From: Clostridiales bacterium
Lineage (GTDB): Bacteria > Bacillota > Clostridia > Christensenellales > UBA3700
Direction of reading: 5' to 3'
Assembly: GCA_014799645.1 (NCBI GenBank)
Contig: JAAVHQ010000011.1
Location: 16,146 to 31,610, forward strand
Length of the DNA: 15,465 bases
Shown here: piece by piece, positions 1 to 7,549 of the stretch
Position numbering within the stretch: position 1 is the first letter of the stretch
Layout of the letters: the number at the start of each line of letters is the position of its first letter
The notes under the pieces: model-generated
Databases searched by the model: none
Told to the model about the DNA's origin: nothing
Seen by the model: only the letters and a program-made list of their open reading frames with translations
Made by a program: the position numbers and the translations under genes

Positions 1-756
1 GGTCATTCGGTCAACAACGACATCAACTTTTTGCTGTCCGAATGCGTGAGATACAAAAAGCCTTATTTCAATTTTAAGGCGTACGACACGCAGATTTTAC
101 ACAAACATTTTATGCCTGAAAGCAATATCAATGCTCTTGGCAAAATATGCGAGAGCTTCGAAATCGAAGTGGAGAATTTGCATAGAAGCGACTACGACGC
201 ATATCTTACAATGCGTGTGGCAAAAAAGCTTTGCGAGGAATTGCATTCGAGTATGGACGAGTTGTTGGAAAGATGTCCCAACTGCTATTATTCGATTGAG
301 AATGGCGCTTGCGTCAATCATTATATTACGATTTCTTATTCCAAGAAACTAATCGACTACGCAAGATTTGTCAAGCCTGACCGTCGCTTGCTCAGTAAAA
401 GCAAAGTCAAAAACAAGACGTTTAGTTTTTCGCTCGACTTTGAAAAAGACAAGTACAAGCAAGCGCTTTTTCTTGTCAACTCGTTAAGACGGCAAGCGGG
501 CAACTATACGACGAAACTTGGCAAAATGCAGTATTTCCTTGCTTACGGCGATACCTGCAAACGCACGCAAAACGTCAATGAATTGGCAAACAGTTCTATT
601 CAAGTCTTGGACGAAGAGAGCATTTTGGAATTGCTGGGTATAGACCCAAAACTTTACGAAGAGGTCAATACGTGGAGTCTTGGTAGAATCAGAGGCTATG
701 GAATTCCCAAACCGAAAAGACCGGTGCAATCGCAGGAAATCAAAGCGACTGAGTAA
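1..756 (+). CDS. DnaQ-like 3'-5' exonuclease with C-terminal BRCT-like domain (5' end missing)
   Basis: The frame is open from the first base, so the gene begins left of the window. A TTG at 31 would cut through the exonuclease domain and is not the start. Seen: the first codons read GHSVNNDINFL, matching the Exo II motif of DEDDh exonucleases (family form GHNVxFDxxFL). About 65 residues later HRSDYDAYLT supplies the Exo III His and Asp (H-x4-D). The Exo I motif (DxE) must lie upstream. After a Cys-containing linker (CPNC), roughly the last 100 residues (KTFSFSLDF ... YFLAYGD ... IQVLDEESILELLG) follow the BRCT pattern, ending in the usual 'I.. .DE..F.ELL' helix. Such DnaQ-BRCT proteins are known in Firmicutes and are thought to trim 3' ends of DNA during repair. 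A proofreading or repair role is inference. The exonuclease call is fairly sure; the BRCT call is less sure because of weak glycine conservation. Confidence 0.8.
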   Translation, partial: GHSVNNDINFLLSECVRYKKPYFNFKAYDTQILHKHFMPESNINALGKICESFEIEVENLHRSDYDAYLTMRVAKKLCEELHSSMDELLERCPNCYYSIENGACVNHYITISYSKKLIDYARFVKPDRRLLSKSKVKNKTFSFSLDFEKDKYKQALFLVNSLRRQAGNYTTKLGKMQYFLAYGDTCKRTQNVNELANSSIQVLDEESILELLGIDPKLYEEVNTWSLGRIRGYGIPKPKRPVQSQEIKATE

Positions 757-793
757 TATCTTTGTAATTTCGATAGAATGCGTTATGATTTGC

Positions 794-822
794 TTGCATT
801 TATCTCCAATTGTTATTATAAT
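794..822 (+). promoter_or_regulatory. Putative sigma-A promoter for the O-antigen ligase-like gene
   Basis: TTGCAT (794-799), a 17-bp spacer and a perfect TATAAT (817-822) lie in the 113-bp gap before the gene at 870. Predicted transcription start is near 829, giving a leader of about 40 nt that contains the ribosome binding site. No convincing terminator for the upstream gene is visible in this gap, so some read-through is possible. Confidence 0.6.
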
Positions 823-869
823 TATTTAGAGTGTGAAGTGTGTGACGTTTCGTTTAGGAGAAGAATCGA

Positions 870-2294
870 ATGATACAAGCATTTGAAAATTTTAGAACAA
901 ACACCGTCATAGCAAAAGTATGCGAATTTCAACGCTCATTTTGGTACGTTTTGTGCTTGGCGCTAGTGGCGTTGATTTCCCATTTGGCAGGAATAGAATT
1001 GGTTGCGATATGGCTGATAGTACTCGCGACTGTTTTTTCGCTAATTATGCAAGAGGACGCGTTACCTCTCGTTCCAACCGTACTTTTGGGATATTTTTTG
1101 GTGTCTTGCGGACACGGCGCGATTTCGTGGTCGGACGTCGGCGTTTGGCAGACAAAGCCTTATATCGTCAACCTCGCGATTGTGGGAGTGCTGTTCGCCG
1201 TCGCATTTATATTCCATTTGATTTATTACAAGCAGTATAAGAATTTTGCGCGTCGCACTTATCTTACTTTGGGATTGGCGGCGTTTGCTGTGGCGTACGT
1301 TGTCAACGGTATTTTCACTAAGGGATACACTTTCAAAAATATGGCGTACGGATTTTCATTTGCCGCTTTATTTTATCTATTCTATTTGATAATATTCCAT
1401 ACCGTGAAGTGGAAAGACGGAGAGTCGATGCGTTATTTGGCGAGATGTATGTTCGTAATGGGACTATTGATTTCTATCGAGTTTGCATTTCTATATATTC
1501 GCAATCCCGAATTGCAAGGCGTATTGAGCACGAAAGACAAACTTCTTTTGGGTTGGGGCAATAGCAACTCGATTGCATTTACGACGTTGCTCGCTCTGCC
1601 GTTCGCCTTTTGGCTTGCCTATAAAGAGAAGTTTGGATTTGTCTATTATTTGGGCGCAACCGTAATGGTGGTGGCAATATTCTTTACCTATGCGAGAGGA
1701 TCTTTGGTCGTCGCTATTCCTATGTACGTAGTCGGCACGATATTCCTTTGTATTAAGGCGCGCAAGAAGTTGGGAATTTGGATTAGCGTAGGCGTAATAG
1801 TTCTCGCAATAGCAATATTGGCAATTTGGTTTAAGGATTGGTTGCACGAAAAATTCAATATTTACGTAATCAATGGTACAAGCGACAGAGGTCGGTTTAG
1901 ATTATGGGAAATGGCTTGGGAAGGCTTTAAGCAATCGCCCGTGTTCGGTTCGGGTCTATACTTCAAGTTTGGAGAAGAGCCGTCAAATTATTTTTGGGCG
2001 CACAACACGATTTTGCAGTTGCTCGCAACGTGCGGAATAGTCGGACTTTTGACATACCTATTGCATCGCGTTCAGACAATAATTATGTTTTTCAAAAAGC
2101 CGACAATGGCAAGGCTTTTTATCGGAATAGCCATTTTGGGAATATTGGCAGCGGGAATGGTCGACGTCGTTATGATTTGTCAGAACGTCATTTTGTATTA
2201 CGGCATCTTGCTGGTGTTTGCCGAGAAAGATTATTTGCACCGCAAAGGCGCGATAGACGAAGAGGGCGAGCCGATAGAGAAAAGTAAAGAGTAA
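870..2294 (+). CDS. O-antigen ligase / polymerase family membrane protein (Wzy_C-like)
   Basis: A 474-residue, very hydrophobic protein with about ten to twelve predicted membrane helices and a short charged C-terminal tail. Seen: the Wzy_C signature, with SDRGRFRLW (338-346), SPVFGSG (356-362) and WAHN with His378 (376-379), followed by a Gly-containing helix. Before it is GWGNSN (228-233), also typical of the family. The Arg- and His-bearing loop between the large helices is the known catalytic region in O-antigen ligases (WaaL) and polymerases (Wzy). These enzymes transfer or polymerise lipid-linked glycans on the outer face of the cytoplasmic membrane. In a Gram-positive the product would be a capsule, exopolysaccharide or glycosylated wall polymer or protein; the substrate cannot be read from sequence. 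The ATG at 870 follows TTAGGAG at good spacing. It appears to be transcribed alone and no glycosyltransferase lies beside it. Confidence 0.8.
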   Translation: MIQAFENFRTNTVIAKVCEFQRSFWYVLCLALVALISHLAGIELVAIWLIVLATVFSLIMQEDALPLVPTVLLGYFLVSCGHGAISWSDVGVWQTKPYIVNLAIVGVLFAVAFIFHLIYYKQYKNFARRTYLTLGLAAFAVAYVVNGIFTKGYTFKNMAYGFSFAALFYLFYLIIFHTVKWKDGESMRYLARCMFVMGLLISIEFAFLYIRNPELQGVLSTKDKLLLGWGNSNSIAFTTLLALPFAFWLAYKEKFGFVYYLGATVMVVAIFFTYARGSLVVAIPMYVVGTIFLCIKARKKLGIWISVGVIVLAIAILAIWFKDWLHEKFNIYVINGTSDRGRFRLWEMAWEGFKQSPVFGSGLYFKFGEEPSNYFWAHNTILQLLATCGIVGLLTYLLHRVQTIIMFFKKPTMARLFIGIAILGILAAGMVDVVMICQNVILYYGILLVFAEKDYLHRKGAIDEEGEPIEKSKE

Positions 2295-2298
2295 TATA

Positions 2299-2328
2299 TT
2301 GCAATATATTATTTATATATGGTATAAT
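2299..2328 (+). promoter_or_regulatory. Putative extended -10 promoter for the rsmF-like run
   Basis: TTGCAA (2299-2304), an 18-bp spacer and TATAAT (2323-2328) preceded by TGG (2320-2322, the TGn extended -10 element). It sits in the 64-bp gap between the membrane protein and the rRNA methyltransferase. Transcription would start near 2335, about 24 nt before the ATG. It could drive all four genes up to 6743. Confidence 0.65.
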
Positions 2329-2358
2329 TTTTTTGATAAAGTTTTGTGAAGAGGGAAT

Positions 2359-3702
2359 ATGCTCGACTTACCAAAAGATTTTTCCGCGCGAATGAAAAGT
2401 ATGTTGGGTGACGAATTTGAAGAATTCGCCAATAGTTTTGACAAGGAAAAGTTTCAGTCGCTCAGGATAAATACTCTCAAAACTGACGGCGAGGCAGTGA
2501 AAAAAGCGTTTTCACTTAGACCCGTTCCGTGGTGTAGTCAAGGCTATTATTTCAACGGTGAAGAACGTCCCGGAAAGAGCGTATTGCACGAGGGCGGAGC
2601 GTATTATATTCAAGAGCCGAGCGCAATGGCGGTGGCTGAAAATCTTGACGTGCAAGAGGGTGAAATTGTCCTAGATTTATGCGCCGCGCCAGGTGGGAAA
2701 AGCACTCAAATCGCTTGTCTACTCGGCGGTAAAGGCTTGCTTATCAGCAACGAGATAATTCCGTCAAGAGCAAAAATACTCTCGCAAAATATCGAGCGAT
2801 TGGGGATAAAAAACTGTATTGTGACGAATGAAAGTCCAAAGTCGCTTGCCGAAAGATTTGTCGGAATATTCGACAGAATTTTGGTGGACGCGCCTTGCTC
2901 AGGCGAGGGGATGTTCAGGAAAAACCAACTTGCAATCGACGAGTGGTCGTTGGACAACGTAAGACTTTGCAAGGCAAGACAACTCGACATTTTGGATGAG
3001 GCGGTCAAGATGCTCAGTCCTAGCGGTAGAATTGTATACTCGACTTGCACTTTCTCCAAAGAAGAGAACGAAGAAGTCGTTGACGAGTTTTTGAGCAAAT
3101 ATCCCTACTTTGAAGTGTTGCCGTCAAAGTATGAGTTTTGCCACGGCTTTCCAATAGAGGGCGGAACGCGCAACGATATGCTTGCCAAGACGAATAGAAT
3201 TTTTCCGCATAAGTTCGACGGCGAAGGACACTTCTTCGCTATACTTCAAAGAAGAGGGAATGCCGACGCAGTCAAGTACTCTTTGCAATCTTCAAAGATA
3301 AGTCAATCGCAAGTCAAGACGTACGGCGAATGGCAAAAAGAAAACTTATCGACTAGTTATATCGCCGACCTTGCATTTGGGGATAATTTGTACGCAATGC
3401 CAAAGGGCACTCCGCGACTTGACAGGCTCAAAGTCGAGAGAGTAGGACTGCATTTGGGACTTGTCGTCAAAAACCGATTTGAGCCGTCGCACTCGCTTGC
3501 GCTTGCGCTCAAACCAAGCGAGGCGAAGAGAGTAATCAATTTGTCCGAGGAAGACGCGATAAAGTACATCGGCGGACAGACTTTGCTTTGCGATGGCGAA
3601 AAGGGCTGGGCGCTTGCCGTATACGAGGGAATCACGCTCGGTTGGTGCAAATGCGACGGTACTTATGCGAAAAATCATTATCCAAAGGGGTTGAGAAGAT
3701 AA
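2359..3702 (+). CDS. rsmF: RsmF/RsmB-type rRNA cytosine-C5 methyltransferase (NOL1/NOP2/Sun family)
   Basis: This 447-residue enzyme should transfer a methyl group from S-adenosylmethionine to C5 of a cytosine in 16S rRNA. Seen: IQEPSAMAV just before the Rossmann fold; the SAM motif DLCAAPGGKS (106-115); DAPCSGEG with Cys180 (177-184); and YSTCTFS with Cys230 (227-233). The two cysteines are the known pair in this family: the motif VI cysteine attacks C6 and the motif IV cysteine helps release product. The length and a C-terminal extension of about 150 residues with PUA-like character fit the RsmF/YebU-like subgroup rather than RsmB, which has an N-terminal NusB-like domain instead. Start ATG at 2359 follows GAAGAGGG. 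The stop codon abuts the next start, so it is translationally linked to the dehydrogenase gene. The family is certain; the exact target base is not. Confidence 0.9.
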   Translation: MLDLPKDFSARMKSMLGDEFEEFANSFDKEKFQSLRINTLKTDGEAVKKAFSLRPVPWCSQGYYFNGEERPGKSVLHEGGAYYIQEPSAMAVAENLDVQEGEIVLDLCAAPGGKSTQIACLLGGKGLLISNEIIPSRAKILSQNIERLGIKNCIVTNESPKSLAERFVGIFDRILVDAPCSGEGMFRKNQLAIDEWSLDNVRLCKARQLDILDEAVKMLSPSGRIVYSTCTFSKEENEEVVDEFLSKYPYFEVLPSKYEFCHGFPIEGGTRNDMLAKTNRIFPHKFDGEGHFFAILQRRGNADAVKYSLQSSKISQSQVKTYGEWQKENLSTSYIADLAFGDNLYAMPKGTPRLDRLKVERVGLHLGLVVKNRFEPSHSLALALKPSEAKRVINLSEEDAIKYIGGQTLLCDGEKGWALAVYEGITLGWCKCDGTYAKNHYPKGLRR

Positions 3703-4662
3703 ATGAAGATTGTTATTCTTGACGGATATACCACTGACGAAGGGACTTTGAGTTGGGGCGAACTTGCCGAGTTGGGCGAATTGACCTACTACGAAAGGAC
3801 TTTGCCCGAGCAGAGATTGGAGCGCGCCAAGGACGCGGAGATACTGATTTCCAACAAGGTCGTGTTGGACAAAGAGTTGTTGGAGAATATACCCAATCTA
3901 AAATATATCGGCTTGCTTTCGACGGGGTACAATATAGTAGATTTGGACTACGCAAAATCCAAGAATATCCCAGTATGCAATATACCCGACTATTCGACTA
4001 AATCAGTCGCGCAACTGACGATTGCGTTGATGTTAGAACTGACTATGGCAGTCGGCAAGCACAACGCTTCTGTAGTAAACGGCGATTGGGAAAGGTGCAA
4101 GGACTTTTGCTATCGCGTGCAAGATATAATAGAACTTGACGGCAAGACTATTGGCTTGATAGGTTATGGCTCAATTGCCAAAGAAGTGGCGAAGATAGCA
4201 AGCGCGTTGGGAATGAAAGTAATCGCCAACAGACGTACGCCATTCACGGGCGATGGTATAGCGCAAAGCGTAAGTCTTGACACACTTTTTGCTCAAAGCG
4301 ACGTAATAAGTCTACATTGTCCTATGAATAAAGACAGCGACAAGATGATTGACGGCAAGGCAATCGCCAAGATGAAAGATGGCGTAATAATACTCAATAC
4401 CGCAAGGGGCGGAGTGGTCGACGAAGTCGCTTTGCGACAAGGACTGGACAGCGGCAAGATAGGCGGTTACGGCGCGGACGTGTTGTCGAGCGAACCTCCG
4501 AAAGACAATCCGCTAATCGGCGCGCCGAGGTGTTATATCACGCCGCATATAGCGTGGGCTTCGATTCAAGCGAGAACGAGGCTTATGCGAATTGCTATTG
4601 ACAACGTCAAGTCCTATTTAGATGGCAAAATAAAAAACTGTGTATACGATATAAAGAGGTAG
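3703..4662 (+). CDS. D-isomer-specific 2-hydroxyacid dehydrogenase (hydroxypyruvate/glyoxylate reductase-like)
   Basis: A 319-residue cytosolic oxidoreductase that interconverts a 2-oxoacid and a D-2-hydroxyacid with a nicotinamide cofactor. Seen: catalytic Arg235 in NTARGG, Glu264 in DVLSSEPP and His282 in PHIAWAS, the known triad of this family. The cofactor loop reads GLIGYGSIA (151-159), so the third glycine of GxGxxG is Ala. At the end of beta-2 the usual acidic residue that binds the NAD ribose is replaced by Asn176-Arg177-Arg178, as in NADPH-preferring glyoxylate/hydroxypyruvate reductases. The length matches hydroxypyruvate reductase and glycerate dehydrogenase, with no ACT or extra SerA domain. 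The ATG directly follows the upstream TAA and an aminotransferase starts 3 bp downstream. Hydroxypyruvate or glyoxylate is the best substrate guess; phosphoglycerate or a branched oxoacid is possible. Confidence 0.87.
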   Translation: MKIVILDGYTTDEGTLSWGELAELGELTYYERTLPEQRLERAKDAEILISNKVVLDKELLENIPNLKYIGLLSTGYNIVDLDYAKSKNIPVCNIPDYSTKSVAQLTIALMLELTMAVGKHNASVVNGDWERCKDFCYRVQDIIELDGKTIGLIGYGSIAKEVAKIASALGMKVIANRRTPFTGDGIAQSVSLDTLFAQSDVISLHCPMNKDSDKMIDGKAIAKMKDGVIILNTARGGVVDEVALRQGLDSGKIGGYGADVLSSEPPKDNPLIGAPRCYITPHIAWASIQARTRLMRIAIDNVKSYLDGKIKNCVYDIKR

Positions 4663-4665
4663 ATT

Positions 4666-5853
4666 ATGATATCCGAAAAAATGAAAAATATTATGAAATC
4701 AGGTTCTGAGATACGCGCTATGTTTGAAGAAGGCAAGCGACTTGCCGATATTTACGGGAAGGAAAACGTTTATGACTTTTCTTTGGGAAATCCGAGCGTA
4801 CCTGCGCCGCAAAAGGTAAATTCGGCAATCAAGGAAATCGTCGACAGCGTTGACCCGTTGACGTTGCACGGATATATGAGCAACAGCGGTTACGTAAGTA
4901 CGCGAAAGGCTGTGGCAGACAATCTCAACAAAAGGTATGGAGCAAATTTCACAGCCGACAATATTGTGATGACCGTGGGCGCGGCAGGCGGACTCAACGT
5001 AGCGTTGAAAGCTATTGTCAACGCGGGAGAGGAAGTTGTCGTAATCGCGCCGTACTTCGGCGAATACAATAACTATATAGCCAACGTCGACGGCAAAGTC
5101 ACGGTAGTGCCGCCGAATCCGCCTACGTTCCAACCTGACATGGACGCATTTGAGAAAGCTATCAACTCAAATACGAGAGCGGTAATAATCAATACCCCCA
5201 ACAATCCGACGGGCGTAATTTACGACGAAAACACCTTGCGCAAGATGAGCGAAATACTCGCAAAAAAGAGCAAGGAATTTTCGAGCGTGATATATCTCAT
5301 ATCCGACGAGCCGTATAGAGAACTAGCGTATGATAACGAAAAAGTGCCGTTTATTCCCGATTTTTACGCAAATACGATTATCGGTTATTCATACTCAAAG
5401 TCGTTGTCGTTGCCAGGGGAAAGAATTGGTTACTTGGCGATACCGAGCGAGGCGGACGGATTTGAAGAGTTGGTTTCCGCGTGCAACGTAGCTACGAGAA
5501 TTCTCGGCTTTGTCAACGCTCCGTCGCTTCAACAACTCGCGGTAGAAAGATGCATTGACGAAAAGACGGACGTATCCGCTTACGATAAGAATAGACAGCT
5601 CTTGTATTCGTCACTGAGCGAATACGGCTTTGAGTGCGTGCGACCTCAAGGCGCGTTTTATATGTTCGTGAAAAGTCCGATTGAGGAAAGCGAATTTGTC
5701 GCCAAGGCGAAGTCGTACAATATCCTTCTTGTCGGTGGAAAGAGTTTCGCGTGCGAAGGGTACGTCAGAATTGCGTACTGCGTAAGTTACGATATGATAA
5801 AGGCAAGTCTGCCGTCATTCAAAAAACTTGCCGATGAAATTTTCGGTAAATAG
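4666..5853 (+). CDS. PLP-dependent class I/II aminotransferase (aspartate aminotransferase-like)
   Basis: A 395-residue fold-type I aminotransferase, normal length for the family. Seen: NTPNNPTG with Asn180 (176-183); ISDEPYRE with Asp214, which pairs with the pyridine nitrogen, and Tyr217; SYSKSLSLPGERIGY with the Schiff-base Lys245; and a C-terminal YVRIAY with Arg368, the residue that binds the substrate carboxylate. The ISDEPYRE and YSYSKSLSLPGERIGY pattern is typical of a clostridial group usually labelled aspartate or generic aminotransferase. The amino donor and acceptor cannot be fixed from sequence. Start ATG at 4666 follows AAAGAGG, 3 bp after the dehydrogenase stop. Being next to a 2-hydroxyacid dehydrogenase suggests both work on the same oxoacid pool (for example hydroxypyruvate/serine or glyoxylate/glycine), which is inference. 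Confidence 0.88.
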   Translation: MISEKMKNIMKSGSEIRAMFEEGKRLADIYGKENVYDFSLGNPSVPAPQKVNSAIKEIVDSVDPLTLHGYMSNSGYVSTRKAVADNLNKRYGANFTADNIVMTVGAAGGLNVALKAIVNAGEEVVVIAPYFGEYNNYIANVDGKVTVVPPNPPTFQPDMDAFEKAINSNTRAVIINTPNNPTGVIYDENTLRKMSEILAKKSKEFSSVIYLISDEPYRELAYDNEKVPFIPDFYANTIIGYSYSKSLSLPGERIGYLAIPSEADGFEELVSACNVATRILGFVNAPSLQQLAVERCIDEKTDVSAYDKNRQLLYSSLSEYGFECVRPQGAFYMFVKSPIEESEFVAKAKSYNILLVGGKSFACEGYVRIAYCVSYDMIKASLPSFKKLADEIFGK

Positions 5854-5870
5854 AAAGGGGAAGAGGAAAT

Positions 5871-6743
5871 ATGAGCATTATTAAATCAAATTCGCTTAGC
5901 ATAGAAGTCAACGAAGTCGGAAGTACGTTAGAGAGCGTATTCGACTTGCAAAGAGGAATGGAACTTCTTTGGCAAGGCAGCGAGGATAGTTGGACGGGCA
6001 AGGACGTGACAATTTTCCCATTCGTCGCAAGACTGAAAGACGAGTATTATACCGTCGACGGCGCGCGCTATCCAATGCCTTTGCACGGCTTGTGCGTAGA
6101 CCACGCTTTTGAGATAAGCGAGATTTGTCCAAGCAAAGTAGAGCATAAATTCGTGTGGAACGAGGATACCTTGAAGTACTATCCTTACAAATTCGATTTG
6201 ATAGTAATTCATGAAGTCGTTGGGGATAAATATATCAAGACTATGAAATTGACCAACGTCGACGACAAAGACATGTACTTTATGCTCGGCGGACATCCCG
6301 CTATAGCGTTGACGGCAAAGGGCGATTGCGACACGTCGGATAACTATATTCAATTCCCTCGCTTTATGCGTCCCAAGAATTATTACCTCAACGAAGTCGG
6401 TCATTTGATTACGCATTTGGGCGATATAGACGGATTTGACAGACTGTATTGCGATAAGGCGCTTATGAAGGAATATAAGACTTTGATACTCACCGACGAG
6501 AAGTTCGACGAAATCGAGGTGGTGAGAGGCGACGGCATAAAGATTGGATTTACACTCAACAATCCGCCTATGCTTGCCTTTTGGTCGCATCCCGACAAAG
6601 GCGAGTATATTTGCGTAGAGCCGTGGTGGGGAATTCCCGACGCAGTTGAGCCAAAGAGAGAAATAAAGGAAAAAGAGCGTATCAATTCTATCAAAGCGGG
6701 CGAGGTATTCGAATACTCTTTCACTATGCAAATAGAGAGATAA
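5871..6743 (+). CDS. Aldose 1-epimerase family protein, LacX-type
   Basis: A 290-residue cytosolic beta-sandwich protein of the galactose mutarotase superfamily, which catalyses interconversion of the alpha and beta anomers of sugars. Seen: MPLHGLCVDHAF with His72 (family form LHGFARDxxF), GGHPAI with His142, and CVEPWWG with Glu250. The two histidines and the glutamate occupy the positions of the acid/base pair and binding residues in mutarotases. The HGLCVDHAF motif is a drift from HGFARD, as often seen in LacX/YeaD-like members whose sugar is unknown (hexose-6-phosphates for YeaD). The ATG follows GGGGAAGAGG, 17 bp after the aminotransferase stop, so it is the last gene of the run. Its sugar and link to the neighbouring amino-acid genes are unknown. 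Confidence 0.85.
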   Translation: MSIIKSNSLSIEVNEVGSTLESVFDLQRGMELLWQGSEDSWTGKDVTIFPFVARLKDEYYTVDGARYPMPLHGLCVDHAFEISEICPSKVEHKFVWNEDTLKYYPYKFDLIVIHEVVGDKYIKTMKLTNVDDKDMYFMLGGHPAIALTAKGDCDTSDNYIQFPRFMRPKNYYLNEVGHLITHLGDIDGFDRLYCDKALMKEYKTLILTDEKFDEIEVVRGDGIKIGFTLNNPPMLAFWSHPDKGEYICVEPWWGIPDAVEPKREIKEKERINSIKAGEVFEYSFTMQIER

Positions 6744-6750
6744 CGAGCGG

Positions 6751-6773
6751 AAGTAGCAAAATTTTACTTTTTT
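6751..6773 (+). terminator. Possible weak intrinsic terminator after the epimerase gene
   Basis: AAGTA (6751-6755) can pair with TACTT (6765-6769), extendable by G-T wobbles, and is followed by further Ts (to 6773) and an AT-rich run. The stem is short and AT-rich, so this is only a candidate end for the transcript that starts near 2335. Confidence 0.3.
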
Positions 6774-6790
6774 ATATATAATAAAAGATA

Positions 6791-6820
6791 TAGACAAAAG
6801 TTACGTTTTAATGATAGAAT
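6791..6820 (+). promoter_or_regulatory. Putative extended -10 promoter for the trmB-like run
   Basis: TAGACA (6791-6796), an 18-bp spacer and TAGAAT (6815-6820) with TGA (6812-6814) as an extended -10. Transcription would start near 6827, about 27 nt before the ATG at 6854. It could serve the three genes up to 11043, which are separated by only 15 and 11 bp. Confidence 0.5.
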
Positions 6821-6853
6821 AGTAATATAAATTCGACGGAGAAGTTTTGGCGT

Positions 6854-7534
6854 ATGCGAATGAGAAGAAAGCATAATCTAGACGAGCGTTTGGCTGCGGT
6901 CAGCGATTATATTATCGAGCGCACTATACTCGATTTGAATATGAAGACTTCCGTCGAGAAAAAGGACTATATAGACTTTGTCAAGACGTTTGGCAACGAC
7001 AATCCCGTTGAATTGGAAATCGGTTGCGGTAAAGGTCAGTTTATTTGCGAACTTGCTATTAGAAATCCAAACGTCAATTATATCGCTATAGAGATGTTGT
7101 CCAACGTCATCGTCGAAGCGTGCGAAAAGGCAAAAAAGTTTAATATCCCCAACGTAAGATTTATGATAATCAGAGCGGAGTGTTTGGAGAGTTATTTCCC
7201 AAATCACAGCGTGTCGAAAATCTATCTCAATTTTTCTACGCCTCTTCCGCAAAAGGGGTACGAAAAGCAGAGGCTTACGCATAGAAAGTTTTTGGAGATA
7301 TATACCAGACTTCTCACGGACGGCGGGGAAATACATCAAAAGACGGACAGCAAGTCGCTGTTTGAGTTCTCGATAGCCGAATACTCGCAAAGCGGTTTTC
7401 ATCTCAAAGACGTGAGTCTTGACCTGTTGAATTCCGATTGCATAGACAATATTATGACGGAGCACGAACTCAAATTTGCTCAAATGGATATGCCCATATA
7501 CAGAGTGGTCGCATATCTTCCTAAAAAGAATTAA
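6854..7534 (+). CDS. trmB: TrmB-family tRNA (guanine-N7)-methyltransferase with altered catalytic motif
   Basis: A 226-residue Rossmann-fold methyltransferase. The family makes m7G46 in the tRNA variable loop using S-adenosylmethionine. Seen: the SAM motif EIGCGKGQF (55-63), acidic Glu79 region AIEM, KTDS with Asp165 (163-166), and a C-terminal T-x-x-E (Thr202, Glu205). The usual central motif NFSDPWPKKRHxKRRL appears here as NFSTPLPQKGYEKQRL (126-141). The Asp (E. coli D144), His (H151) and Arg (R154) of the described active site are therefore Thr129, Tyr136 and Gln139. Trp of DPW is Leu131. Such drift occurs in some clostridial homologues as far as I recall, so the enzyme may still be active. 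The start could be ATG 6854 or ATG 6860; GGAG lies at 6838-6841, closer to the first. No frameshift or stop is seen. Family certain, activity uncertain. Confidence 0.85.
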   Translation: MRMRRKHNLDERLAAVSDYIIERTILDLNMKTSVEKKDYIDFVKTFGNDNPVELEIGCGKGQFICELAIRNPNVNYIAIEMLSNVIVEACEKAKKFNIPNVRFMIIRAECLESYFPNHSVSKIYLNFSTPLPQKGYEKQRLTHRKFLEIYTRLLTDGGEIHQKTDSKSLFEFSIAEYSQSGFHLKDVSLDLLNSDCIDNIMTEHELKFAQMDMPIYRVVAYLPKKN

Positions 7535-7549
7535 AGACAAAGGGAAAGA

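Noticed and set aside
778..873. 31-codon plus-strand frame ending in ATGA overlap with the O-antigen ligase-like gene
   Set aside because: It has no ribosome binding site, spans the predicted promoter and has no recognisable product. The ATGA overlap is probably chance.
5928..6797. 289-codon minus-strand open frame across the epimerase gene
   Set aside because: It mirrors the epimerase gene, whose family motifs are clear. The antisense product looks random and lacks a start signal.
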